Shown here: positions 12,936 to 23,208 of the stretch, one piece after another
Layout: each line of letters begins with the position of its first letter
How positions within the stretch are numbered: the stretch's first letter is position 1
DNA from: Thuidium tamariscinum
Taxonomy: Eukaryota > Streptophyta > Bryopsida > Hypnales > Thuidiaceae
Direction: 5' to 3'
Length of the DNA stretch: 64,000 nucleotides
Assembly (NCBI GenBank): GCA_947034885.2
Contig: OX344751.2
Coordinates: 40,453,082-40,517,081, forward strand
Program-made: the position numbers and the translations under genes
Notes under the pieces: model-generated
The model's database searches: none
What the model was told of the DNA's origin: nothing
What the model saw: the letters and a program-made list of their open reading frames with translations, nothing else

Positions 12936-13199
12936 AGGTAGGTACACCCAAAAGCGCCACTTATTCATACTAAGCCTAGTTCCTGCTATTAATGAGTTCA
13001 AATTTTTATGTAGTCTTGTTGGCAAGTGAAAGCATGTTCCAACGCACCAAAGAATGCACGATTTGGATACCGTATGCAAAAGTTATTAACAGTCAAAGTC
13101 TGTTTCTGAAGCGCCATCTACAGTCATGTTCATTTCGGAAATGTATGTGCACTGGAGATGGCGCTTTTAGGAACAGGGTGCTTTTGGGTGTACCTACCT
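12936..13199. mobile_element. F4 MITE, copy 2 (TA target, 264 bp)
   Basis: An excellent terminal inverted repeat, AGGTAGGTACACCCAAAAGC paired with GCTTTTGGGTGTACCTACCT, sits between TA dinucleotides (12934-12935 and 13200-13201). A second inverted pair near the centre (GAAGCGCCATCTACAGT against ACTGGAGATGGCGCTTTT) would let the right half fold on itself. Better conserved than copy 1 at 1997-2258. Confidence 0.88.
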
Positions 13200-13204
13200 T
13201 AGTG

Positions 13205-13690
13205 GTTAGGTAGAAACCCAGTGAAATTTAGCAAGTTTAGGATCACTGGTAACTTACTACTGACTACTGAGTGGGCCGGGCAGGACACTGCGGCAGATGA
13301 GCGTCGGGCTACCGAATAGCATTGTGGAGCCGCCATCACCACCACCTTCTGCCTGGACTCCGGACCGCTCTCGGACCGCAGCACTGCCACTTCTTACTCC
13401 GTCGTAGTTTAGTACTCGTATTACCGGCCACTTTAATTTGCGTTGAAGAAGCGTTGAATAAGCGTTGAAAAAGCTTTGAAATCGTTCCGTCCTTCCCTGG
13501 ACTCGCTCTTCGAGTATTTGCCTGCTTGCTTTGACTGAACTCACGATGCTCTTCTCCTTCCTCGCTTATTGCAGTGGAGACAACCGGCACTCAGGCTTTG
13601 AAAGTTGCGAGGAACGAATTGCTCGGAACCACGGGTATTTTTTCATATTTGAAGAAGTGCCATAGAGGCGATATAAAATGTTATAGTGGT
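13205..13690 (+). other. GC-rich island with exon-like segment, gene relic
   Basis: This block is much richer in GC than its surroundings. A pyrimidine-rich tract with CTTATTGCAG (ending 13573) is followed by an open segment ending in ACCACGG and GTATTT, a plausible acceptor and donor. The segment reads ETTGTQALKVARNELLGTTG in one frame. Upstream is a degenerate run of GCGTTGAA(G/T/A)AA units at about 13438-13480. Minus-strand frames of 84-95 codons overlap one another and look like by-products. It may be the 5' end of a lost or transposon-captured gene. I do not recognise the family. Confidence 0.3.
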
Positions 13691-13880
13691 GCTCCCCATT
13701 GCAACATTCATCCACTTATTGGATGTGTAGTATGATTTTCATCCACAATCAAGTGATTTCATCTAATATTATTTCTTTTTTAAAAGTTGTCTAGTGATTT
13801 CATCCAAGTTTTTGGCATTTTAAAAAATGTTCTTTTAGCCAAATCACTTTTTTCTCATGCAATATAGCACAAAAAGTAAG

Positions 13881-13969
13881 GGGTTACGACCCTCCCTCAG
13901 TGCATATTGGGAAACTGTTGCCCAAGGGTAGCAAATTTCCCGATATGCACGAAGGGAGGGTCGTAACCC
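13881..13969. repeat. Near-perfect palindrome (89 bp foldback)
   Basis: GGGTTACGACCCTCCCT pairs with AGGGAGGGTCGTAACCC, and the inner arms GTGCATATTGGGAAA and TTTCCCGATATGCAC also pair. About 33 bp of stem enclose a loop of about 22 bases. No target duplication was identified. It could be a tiny foldback MITE or a small-RNA hairpin. Confidence 0.75.
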
Positions 13970-13970
13970 A

Positions 13971-14105
13971 GTGTTAAGCACGTTGGATTTCTTTTTCTTT
14001 CGAATGTTGCAACGGTGCAATGTATTGTTGCACTTTCCCAAGTATTATAATGTGTTATTGCATCAATTATTTAGAATGAGATTGGAAACCCAAGTGCTTA
14101 ACACC
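13971..14105. repeat. Second foldback (about 135 bp)
   Basis: GTGTTAAGCACGTTGGATTTC at 13971 pairs with GGAAACCCAAGTGCTTAACAC ending at 14105 with a few mismatches. The interior is AT-rich and contains a further TGCAACGGTGCAATG / CATTGCACC-like pairing. It abuts the palindrome at 13881-13969, so the two together may be one compound inverted repeat. Confidence 0.6.
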
Positions 14106-14891
14106 AAAAAAAAAGCTCTACTTGGAACAACAATTGAACTCCATGATCTCGCACTTACGCTATAGAAATATGTACTCAAAGAAAATCTAAGTCACATCAT
14201 CCATTTCTATAGACTGCGGATTGATCATGCACTTCCATAGTACAAAAACCTTGTTGTATTCCATCCCACCTTGATAGATAGACACAACCCCAAAAGCACA
14301 TAGAATATATTGTCTTGACTAGAGTATAGAGAAGAGAGTTTGAGCAAGAGTACTACCAAGTTGTTTCTGCATTTTGAATCTACAATATGTAGTAGCTTTT
14401 TCAATGAGATTTGTGTGGATTAGAATAATGTGGTTCTTGGCAATAGGAGTACCATGCTTGATGTACCTCTACACTCTTTCAAATTTAGCATCAAAGACCT
14501 TTTTTTTAATGCATTGAAAGTGATCTTGGCCTTTGTCTTTGATGTAGTAGCCAAGCATGCTAATGAATGTGTGGAGACCAATATTATGGAGGGTTCTTGT
14601 AAGAATGTGATGTCCCATGGGAGCTTTTTTAGGATCATCCCATCCAAGGTATTGTTTCAAATGTTTTCTAACCATGGCAACAAAAGAATTGAGGAGTTTA
14701 TAGACCATTTGCAAGTGCAGTCTGCAATGGCTACCTCCGCATTCAACTAAATACAAGTCTGAGATACATTCTTTATCAAGGAATTCTTCAACCTTCTCAA
14801 AGAGTTCAAGGGAGATGTCAATTCTACCAACAAAAATTGTGACACTTACATCTATCTCTTTTGGTTGGGCTAGAGAGCCTAAGTTTGAGGA

Positions 14892-15918
14892 GGGCATTAG
14901 ATGTTTTTTCAGCAGTTTAGAAGACTGCGAGTTCCCAACTGTGGGAACGCTGTCGGGAACTGCCACATCTGCGATCTGACGTGGTCGAGAGACTGCCACG
15001 TCAGACAATAATATTAAAAAAATTAAAAAATTAAAAAAAATTCCGAAAAAATATATTTAAAAAATAAATAAATAAAAATTTTATTATTTTTATTATATTT
15101 TATTCTGACTGTTCACAGCATGGGAACAGGCCTGAAACAGTCTTCTAATCTCCCAAAAAACATCTAATGCAATTGCAAGAAACACTTGTCCTATTTTTTG
15201 TCACACCTAGTGTACTGATTTGTTTTTTGGCCATAACTTCTATGCTTTGGCTTTAAATGACTGAATATTTATAGGGAAGATACTCATAGGTACAATACAC
15301 ATTCTCTAATTTTTTCATAATTTTCAAAAATATTTTGATTTCAAAAATATTTTGATTTCAAAATAGTACTAGTAATTGAATGTCTCACTTGGCAATTTAG
15401 GGGTTTTTAGTCACTAAGGAGTACCTTTTTTTTAATGATTTTGAGATGAAATTTGGATGAGATGGTCTTCTAAAAGACTTACAACTTTCCACATGAGGGA
15501 TTTTGAAAAAATATATTTTTATATCGTGTAGAAGTCCACAAAAAGAGCTTCTTTTTGGTTGCATTTTTAAACATATAAAATATTATTTTAATGAATTTTT
15601 TTATGAATGACCATCTCCATAGAGTTGTTGCAAATGGAAATTTTTCATTTTTAGTATTTACTTATTTTTACTAATTTTCTCAAATTAAAACATGAAGATA
15701 TGTATTTTCTTGAGTTTTGGTGCTTTTTAAGTTCTCCTACTTAGAGAATTTTTCTATCAATTTCCTTTGGTGAAAATCTTTATCTTAGAAGTGTATACAT
15801 TATTCATATTTTTCAAATTTTTTTCAAATTAATTTTTTAATTTTAAAGTACTTCAGAAAAAGTCATGAGTACTATAGTAAAACGCAACAAATTGGACAAG
15901 TGTTTCTTGCAATCACCC
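14892..15918. mobile_element. F1 MITE split by an F5 MITE
   Basis: F1 starts with GGG at 14892-14894, is interrupted by the F5 element, resumes at about 15170 with CAATTGCAAGAAACACTTGT and ends GTGTTTCTTGCAATCACCC at 15918. The duplication AGGA at 14888-14891 and 15919-15922 proves both halves are one insertion. Without the nested element it is about 750 bp. It lies inside the HUH-endonuclease relic. Confidence 0.8.
14895..15169. mobile_element. F5 MITE (275 bp) nested in F1
   Basis: CATTAGATGTTTTTT at the left pairs with AAAAAACATCTAATG at the right. Inside, TTAGAAGACTG pairs with CAGTCTTCTAA. The block GAGTTCCCAACTGTGGGAAC is shared with the copy at 42621-42873. The middle is a long A/T-only tract. 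The exact target duplication is unclear (at most GC). It interrupts F1 three bases from the F1 terminus. Confidence 0.72.
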
Positions 15919-16052
15919 AGGAGTATTTTCATTGGAGTTTGAGGTGGTTTTTTTATAGTGAATTTTTTTTCATCTTTTTGATTAGAAGTAGAAGCTTTCT
16001 TAGAAGTAGTAGCTTCTACTACCATGCCTTTGCTAGTAGCTTTTAATGCCAT

Positions 16053-17045
16053 GTCTATATTATCAACTATTTTTCCTTTGCAATTTTGACCCTTTAAGGA
16101 TTCAAAACATGGATGGCACTAACTTAAAACCCTCTTGAAACAAAAGAATGTGTGAAAACCAAAGACTATTCAAAAGCAAGAGAATTGCAAAGAAAATAAA
16201 AAACAAAGAAACTTTAGATTGACAAACTTCAAACTATTCAAAAACCAAAGAAACTAACAACTTGAAACAAAGGTAGAACTGCAAAGGAAGGACACCGTTA
16301 ACACGTTTGTTGTTGACATAGTTTGAACGGCGTGCTTCCCTTACTAGGCCTAATTGGCAGCGATAAGCACCTCCACATGGAAACTAAAGTTGAAACAAAT
16401 CCCAAAATGGATGCATGCATGACCTCTACCTACATAGCTCAACAAAATGTGTTGAAATAAACAAAATTAAATGAAGAACAAAGGTGAAACAACTAAAAGA
16501 ACTCAAATATGTTGTGACTTCATCAAAGCAAAATCTAGCAAACTCACCAAGCATCGATGGGAGCAACAAGTCAACAATGGTACCCACCCTTACTAGTATT
16601 CAATTCTGAGTGGTGCCTAGCTACCTTTGACCACCACCACCAACGCTAAAGCAAAAGCAAAATGTCAAAGCAAGAAATGAAGAGGTACATTGTAATAAAG
16701 ATGTTGGTCGACTATGCGGGTGGAAAACCTTGTTGAGCTGGATCCACTCACTAGATCAAATGACCATGGATTTGAAGCAAACAATACTCCATCAAGTCAT
16801 CAATGGTTATTATGCTCTAATTTTTTATTCAAATACCATCGACAAACCCTTGTAATTGTGATTTCCAAGCATTTCATCATCTTGATCAATGGTGCCTAGG
16901 GAGGTTGTTTTTCATTGGCAACTTCATCAATGATTGAGCTTCATTATGCGGATAGAAGGGTGGGTGGGTGGGGGTGTTATAGGGTTGTGACACCTCTTTT
17001 GGGATTATAGTCATAGTTATAGTGTAGATGTCCTTATCCTTATCT
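16053..17045. other. Intergenic sequence, no gene seen
   Basis: Mixed-composition DNA with no convincing frame. A G-rich run (GGGTGGGTGGGTGGGGG) lies at about 16958-16976. The part next to 16052 could be more of the HUH relic's 5' side, but I see no motif there. Confidence 0.45.
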
Positions 17046-17573
17046 TAACCTTTGAAGGACCAAGCTACATTTTTTGGCAACATAGTGATTTTGGGTAGCT
17101 CACTGCTAGCAAAAAAAAAATTCTTTGAAATTTTCACACAACATATGCCCAAAGAGTAGCTTTAAGGTGCAACAATTTTCATAATATTTGACTACATGAT
17201 TAAAAAGTTATTGCTTGATATGTGGCTTTAAAAAAATCTTTAGGCAACTCGAGGCCCTATACACCTTAAGAAATTCTTCAAAAATCACTTTTTGAAAATC
17301 TAAAAACTAAAAACTGATTCTTTAGAATTTCATGTAAGTAGAAAGCTTAAAAGGAGAGTTTGCAAGTAGGTATAAAGTCTCTAAAAACCATACCTACTCG
17401 CAAACTAAGACTCCTTATAACTTTCATCTCATTCATCAAAATAGAATGATTAAAAGCTTTCTACCTACATATAATTCTAAAGGAAAAAAATTTCATTTGT
17501 AGTGAGCTATCCAAAATTGCTATATATGTTGCCAAAAAATTAAGCTAGCTTTTTCACTTGAAGGGCTAACCCC
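17046..17573. mobile_element. Long foldback element (about 525 bp)
   Basis: The left end TTAACCTTTGAAGGACCAAGC and the right end (reverse complement GGTTAGCCCTTCAAGTGAAA) are imperfect inverted repeats. The arms continue to pair, for example TTTTTTGGCAACATA, GGTAGCTCACT and, at the centre, GCAAGTAGGTAT against ATACCTACTCGC. It belongs with the fragment at position 200. The TTAA-like target and CCTTTGAAGGACC start tie it to the F2 group. Confidence 0.6.
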
Positions 17574-18255
17574 AAAAGAATCAAGGCCATTATTCAATCA
17601 AAAACTCTCAAAACTACCATTTCTGCTGCATTTACAAAAAAGAAAAAAAAAATTATTTAAAAAAAAAGAATCTAACTATAGGATCTATAAACTTGATTGA
17701 GATTAATATGTGGTAAGAAATTAATGAAGTTTGGCTATGTAGATTGAAAGATATGAGCATTATACATTAGAAAAACAAGTTTTTTGAATTGCAGCCTGCA
17801 ATTTCAAATGACTTTGACCATCATTTGTGAAAAAAAATTTGCACTATAGAATTTGAATTTATAATTTTTGTATTAAGGAATTGAATTGAAAGTCTAGAAA
17901 TAAAATTTCACAAAACACACACTTGTTTACCATTCTTAAAAAAATTGTTAAATAGAATTAGGTCAAAGATTGAAAGAAAAACTAAATGGTTAAAAGCTCT
18001 AAGATCGGATTGAAACACAATAATTCCAATGGTGAGATTGTTGTAGCAATTCAACATAACCTTGTCGACAATTTTTTTGAAAGATTATAAATATTATAGT
18101 TAGAAATGAATCCTTTAAGTTATTTTTTCAAGAAGACATTTAGATTGTCCAAAAAATAAGATTGTCTATATCACTAGTAGAAAATTTGCCTGGTTCCTTG
18201 TTTTGATTGTGTTGATGATCAATAGATTTATGTTAATCAACAAAAATTTGCTAAT

Positions 18256-18988
18256 GGGTAATTGCAAGAAATATCGGTCTTATTTCCTGTCACAATTGGA
18301 GTGACGTTGTTATTTTTTGCTATAACTTTTGAATTAAAATATTCGAGAATATGAAATAATTATTGGACCTCTCTAACTTGATGGTTTTTACATCCCTTAT
18401 TTCTTAGAAATTAAAAAAATCATTTTATATTTAAAATTAATTTTTGTTAATTTGTCACAAACTGAGGTTTAGGGTTTTTTACTACGTTAGGAGTACCCAA
18501 ATTTAATGATCTAAAGTTGAAATTTTCATGGTGCATTTGCATAGTAGGAAAGCATATTCCTACCAAAGAGAATCTAAAAATACATTATTTAATGTCCTCT
18601 ACATGCGTGCAAATAGCACTCCTATTGCACACAATTTCTGACCATTGATAATGGATTTGAGATTATTTTTTTGGTGAAATGTCATCACCATCAACTCTTC
18701 CCAAATAATTTTTTTTTAGATTTGAGGAAAATAACTTTTATTATTTTTTACAAATTAAAATGTAAATACATCCATTTTCATGAGATTTTCCACTTTTCTA
18801 GTTCTCCTACTTAAAAAATTTTCCTAAGCTTTTCCTTTACATGGTACCTTCTTCTTTAAGGTATATACATTGGACATATTTTTGATATTTTCTTAAAATT
18901 GATTTTCTAATTAAATAGTACTCCCAAAGAAAAAAGCGTCCATTTCCAAAACGCTACAGAAAATGGACGGTGTTTCTTGCAATGACCC
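18256..18988. mobile_element. F1 MITE, complete copy (733 bp)
   Basis: GGGTAATTGCAAGAAATATC at the left, GTGTTTCTTGCAATGACCC at the right, duplication TAAT at 18252-18255 and 18989-18992. This copy is the closest relative of the split copy at 46628/53306 and served to define its two halves. Confidence 0.9.
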
Positions 18989-19350
18989 TAATCATCAATG
19001 CAACCAAAACAACGGAATCAAGAAAATTTTCTACTAGTGATAATTTCCTCATTACATGTCTAAATAGAATGAACCAAAGCTTCACATGTAGAAAAAAAAA
19101 TATTATTTCAGAAAAAAAGATTAAAAATTTAATTTTGACTATTTGTAAGGAAAATTTGCTACCTACCAAATAAAAATTTGGACTTTTTGTAGTATAAATT
19201 TTTTACTCCTATGCACTAATTGAAATAAAAATAATATTCCCACAAAGCTAATTAGTTTTTCTATCTTATGAAAAAGTTTCAAAAAGTCTTGTCAAAAATT
19301 GAAGTCATAAGAACTTGTCCCAAATCCATTTTGTCCCTACGTAGACAATG

Positions 19351-19587
19351 CAACGATGCTAGTATGTGAGCATAGAAGTGTGAGCTCATAAGCCTTGAGC
19401 CTAAGTATTAGTAAGTATCCTACACTTATTGAAGCTGTTATAACATAAACACCTATAATATAAGTGTTTAGATCATAGATACAATATAACCATTAAAGTG
19501 TCTATAGTATAGACATCTATATTGTAGGTGTATAGAATTCTAGGCTCATAGGCTTACACTTTCTATACTCACATACTAGCAACTACA
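19351..19587. mobile_element. MULE-like MITE (237 bp) with 10-bp duplication
   Basis: GTAGACAATG occurs directly before (19341-19350) and directly after (19588-19597). The left end AACGATGCTAGTATGTGAGC and the reverse complement of the right end, GTAGTTGCTAGTATGTGAGT, form an inverted repeat of about 55 bp with mismatches and small gaps. A 9-10 bp duplication with long terminal repeats fits Mutator-like MITEs. It sits inside the F2 element, next to that element's terminus. Confidence 0.8.
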
Positions 19588-19613
19588 GTAGACAATGGTC
19601 CTTTAGGGATTAA

Positions 19614-21115
19614 AGTAATGTATTGATCCCTTTTGGTAAGATAAAAAAAGATTCTCCTAGCTTCAAACATTATTATCTATCCATCCAAGCGCTTAAAGTT
19701 TTTGAATTTTTTGATACACTTTTATAGTAGTTTAGTGCAAATTTTTACATTTGAATTTTGAATTAGTTTTTTTCTTTGTGCTATAATTGTCACAATTGTT
19801 TACAATATCTACCCAAAATGTGCCTTGGTCCTTTAGATATTAAGGAAATTTTTATCAAGTTGATTTTTAGCCTTACTATTGCAAAAACAAGCTTACTTGG
19901 ATGCAACAACAATTTTTAAATCCGATTATTGGTGTATTTATAATTTGCTTTTGCTTAGTTGTTCAATGCACAACATTATATAACCAAGAAATGATCTTAC
20001 CATGTTGGAAAGGCTTGATGCTTTCCTAAATATGGGCAATGTTCTAAATTCTGAAATGGATATTCCTTCCTAAATTCTTTGGACTTTAGAATGATGTCTT
20101 TTTAGAAATAAAAACAATATTGAAAAATTACAAAAATTACATGGAATTATAAAAGGTATGTTGGTACACTATAATGCATTATAGTAGTAAAAGGACTATA
20201 TATTTAAGGTTTTCTATTAAAACAACTAGGTAGGCAACTTATTAAGCTTGTATTTAAATACATCATATGGTTTTGGAAAGAAGATGTTATAGAGTCATAG
20301 TCCTTTTAAATTGTATAAAAATTTGTGATTTTTGAAAGTTCTCATAAATAAGACAATATAGTAACACATCAAATTAAGAGTTAAAAATTAAACATAGATA
20401 CAACTCAAACATTGTTTTAGTAAATTATCATGTTCATGAACAATTTCTCTATATATTGGTATTCTAGATTGTTAAATTTGAAATTGGGGCAATTCCAAAT
20501 TCAACAACAAAGGATAAAAAAGAATATCAAAATGGTTCAATTTTTCTTTTTCAATAATATTTTAGATGGAATATTCCAACTTTCTTATGAATTTATCTTC
20601 AAATTCATGTAAATAAAAGTATGTAATTTCTAGCACACATTGAATGAGTCAAAAAATGATAGTGTTTTAGGATTACAGTCCTTTTGGAACCCATATCAAA
20701 CAATTGCTCATATGTAGAAGGAGTGAAGGACTTACCAATTAATTCAAAGATTTGGATTGGATGAAGAGTTGTACATGACAATTTTGTTCACAAGGGGCCC
20801 CATTTCAAGGATACAACAAGGCCCTAACCTCATTGGTAAACAAATTCATGTACATATCATAAACATAGAGTTTTAGTAGTAATTATTATTGGAGATTAGT
20901 CCCAAACTCCAAGCATAAGTTCCACAATTTTTAATTAGAATTTGGAGATCTTATTTACATATGTGTGGATGCTTTAAAAATTGTTGATTTTTCCAATCTA
21001 CAATTTTGTAATTATGTAGAAGATTTCATAACATTTATGAACTAATGGTTTGAATGACCACCAGTAGAAATGTGACCTTGGAGCACCATGATGTAGTGTC
21101 AGATTGCTGTTATTA
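19614..21115. other. AT-rich intergenic sequence, no gene seen
   Basis: About 1.5 kb with only chance frames; no paired repeat ends were recognised. Confidence 0.5.
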
Positions 21116-21493
21116 AGGTAGCCAACCCATTTCCAATCACCTACCTATTTCCAATCTATAGGTTGCTTCCTTTCCGTAAAATTGTGGTGCAACTCCTGGA
21201 GCAATTGTGGCACATTAGGATTGGTTGTAAGGCTCTCATTAATACAATCATCCCTTGGTGGATTTTGCAATCAGCCTATGGTCAGAAATAGTAAGGTCTA
21301 TATTACCATTATAGGTCAAAAAGAATCTTCTACTAAAAAATTCATAGTAATTACACTTTGTGTAATAAAATTCTAAAAAAATATGCTATCCTTCCAAGTT
21401 CTATTTCCATACATGGGAAAAATTTTGCAATAGAAAAAACTGCACTCTAACTATGTGTAATTGTTTAAGTGATTGGAAATAGGTCGGCTACCT
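21116..21493. mobile_element. F3 MITE, copy 2 (TA target, 378 bp)
   Basis: AGGTAGCCAACCCATTTCC at the left pairs with GGAAATAGGTCGGCTACCT at the right, flanked by TA at 21114-21115 and 21494-21495. It aligns throughout with 11596-11958. Its termini are better preserved than those of copy 1. Confidence 0.88.
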
Positions 21494-23202
21494 TAGAGCA
21501 TCAAATTTTGACACTGTAACCTACTGCTCGAAGGTCTCATTTCCACTACTTTAGTACCGAACCTTCTCTTGTGATACTGTCGGTATTGTGATACTGTATT
21601 GTGATATTCTGATACTGTAGGTGAAATAATTCATCTACAGAGTCTCAGGATTTGTAGGAATTTCAATTTAATTCAAGCTTTTAACTTGTAAGAGATGAGA
21701 TTTTTAAGGACTCCCATACAGTACTACCGGTACACTCCAAACTCTTTTTTTTCCTCCCACAGAACCTCCACAGTGGTTACCGAATGCATTCTGTGATATA
21801 CTGCAAGCCGCAAGTCGGTCTCTAGATGCTACACTGATAGCCCAAGAGCTGCCAAAAATATTTTTTTTGTACCGTCATAAAGCTTAGTTTAGTCTGTACT
21901 CCAGAAAAGATGGAGCCTGAAAAGATCTCAGCCAGTGGTGCACCACCGTGAATCTGTAAGCTTATTCCGATACCCGAAGATGGCACCTCAAAGTACAATT
22001 TATCCATAGACTTCTTCGCTTTGAAAAAAGGATGTTGCCGAATGCCAAGCAAGCAAACTGCTAATCACAATGTACCAGTTTTTTTTTTAAGGGAACTGTA
22101 GATGAACAGTAAAACCCTGTGTGCCCTCCCACCAAAGGTCAATATATGGAGGGAGCTCAAAGGTCAATATTTGGAAGGAGCTAGGCACAATGGTGTATCA
22201 GACTTGAAATCAAACATCAAATTGTCAAAAAACCCTCATGTACTGTTTCCTCTATCATGGAAACTCTTTATGTGTTAAAAAAACAACAACCCAATAGCCT
22301 CCTTGCTAATCACAGTGCATAAACTGATGGAAGTCATTAGAGGTAAACTTAGAGGAGACATGGTTTGAAACAAGGGTGTTTGAGGAGGGTATAACTAAGA
22401 AGAGTTGAAAACAAACATGGCATCAAACTCCTGAGATCTTAAGTTTTGGTGCTCCAAGGAGTTTCATCCTATCTTTTTCCCAAACTCTGACTCTTGATCT
22501 TGCATTGCGTGCTACTACTTTACAATTAACTCTATTAACTTACATTGTTTTTATTGACCAATTCTCACCAAAAAAAGATTCTTGCCGTAACACAAACTTT
22601 GTGGTTAACACTAATTTAACGCCCTCACTAATCGGACAAATCCTTACAACTTCATCCGAGTTCACCTGTTCGGACACTCATCAGACGGTCGGACCAGTTA
22701 TTGTCCTCGGATCCTGTATTGTGTAGCTCTTTGATTGAGTGCTCCATATTATCACGTGGGTATTGGGCAGCCAGGGTGTGACATTACAGAAAACTGCTTC
22801 AGTCAACTGTCCGAGCAGACCAGTTGATCTCACTCGGACTCGGGAAGCGGGGTGGAGCGTTTAAACGGGGGTTGAATTCTAGCTTTTGAAGTTCCGGACG
22901 TCACCCCCACCAGGGTGGGACCGTCAGTAGTGTGACCACGAGGATTCTTCCTATCAACCAACGAAATGGTTGCAATGCCCCACTGTACCTTTCCTTGTTT
23001 TATCCACAGGCTCCCAACACAAAAAAGAACTCGGATGGCGTTGAAAAAACTCCCGAGTGGTCGGATCCCGTTCCCTCACGCGCACCAACGCTAAAAAGGC
23101 GAGACCTTTGAGTTGGACTTTACGTTATTATCACTGCTACTCTGCGGACTGTGGACTTCTTCCCTCACGACGGCGTCGTTTGAAGCGTTTCTCGTTTCGA
23201 AC
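21494..23202. other. Upstream region of the ABCG gene
   Basis: Base composition becomes more balanced toward the gene. It holds short irregular repeats of GTGATACTGT at about 21569-21622 and a 25-bp tandem pair (AAAGGTCAATATATGGAGGG...) at 22134-22183. A minus-strand 76-codon frame at 21822-22052 has a fairly natural composition but no recognised motif. No complete gene is seen. Distal promoter elements of the transporter may lie here. Confidence 0.4.
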
Positions 23203-23208
23203 TATAAA
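23203..23208 (+). promoter_or_regulatory. Candidate TATA box of the ABCG gene
   Basis: TATAAA within CGAACTATAAACCCC. A pyrimidine-rich, A-containing stretch suited to initiation (CACTACACCCATC) follows about 15-30 bases downstream. No other well-placed TATA box was seen between here and the ATG at 24310. Initiation near 23235 would give a leader of about 1.07 kb, which may contain an intron (good donor ACAG/GTACAG at 23309; several acceptors such as TTTGCAG at 23444). Confidence 0.45.

Larger units (their letters stand above)
14165..16052 (-). pseudogene. Broken HUH-endonuclease (Replitron-like) gene
   Basis: Minus strand. The longest open part (from about 14887 down to 14469) contains VECGGSHCRLHLQ, which resembles the metal-binding HUH region, and then GLHTFISMLGYYIKDKGQDH, which resembles the G-Y-x-x-K-D-x-G catalytic-tyrosine region of HUH transposases of the Replitron group. 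After a stop near 14471 the same frame goes on with IKHGTPIAKN and, after another stop, with YQGGMEY and VLWKCMINPQ, further blocks that fit the family as I remember it. A Lys/Ser/Thr-rich frame at 15923-16052 is probably part of the N-terminal side. It is separated by an F1 MITE (14892-15918, TSD AGGA), and the frame does not rejoin cleanly. The first His of the expected HxH is Arg here. At least two stops, a frame change and the insertion show it is dead. The family call is from memory of motifs, not a search. Confidence 0.5.
17566..19613. mobile_element. F2 element (reverse) carrying two nested insertions
   Basis: It begins CTAACCCCAAAAGAATCAAGGCCATT, a mutated F2 end, and finishes GGTCCTTTAGGGATTAA with TTAA at 19610-19613. 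The interior matches the reverse complement of the complete F2 copy at 62.5 kb (for example AATAATATTCCCACAAAGCT at about 19230). An F1 copy (18256-18988) and a MULE-like MITE (19351-19587) interrupt it. The left end overlaps the foldback element at 17046-17573. Minus the insertions it is about 1.07 kb. No transposase. Confidence 0.65.
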
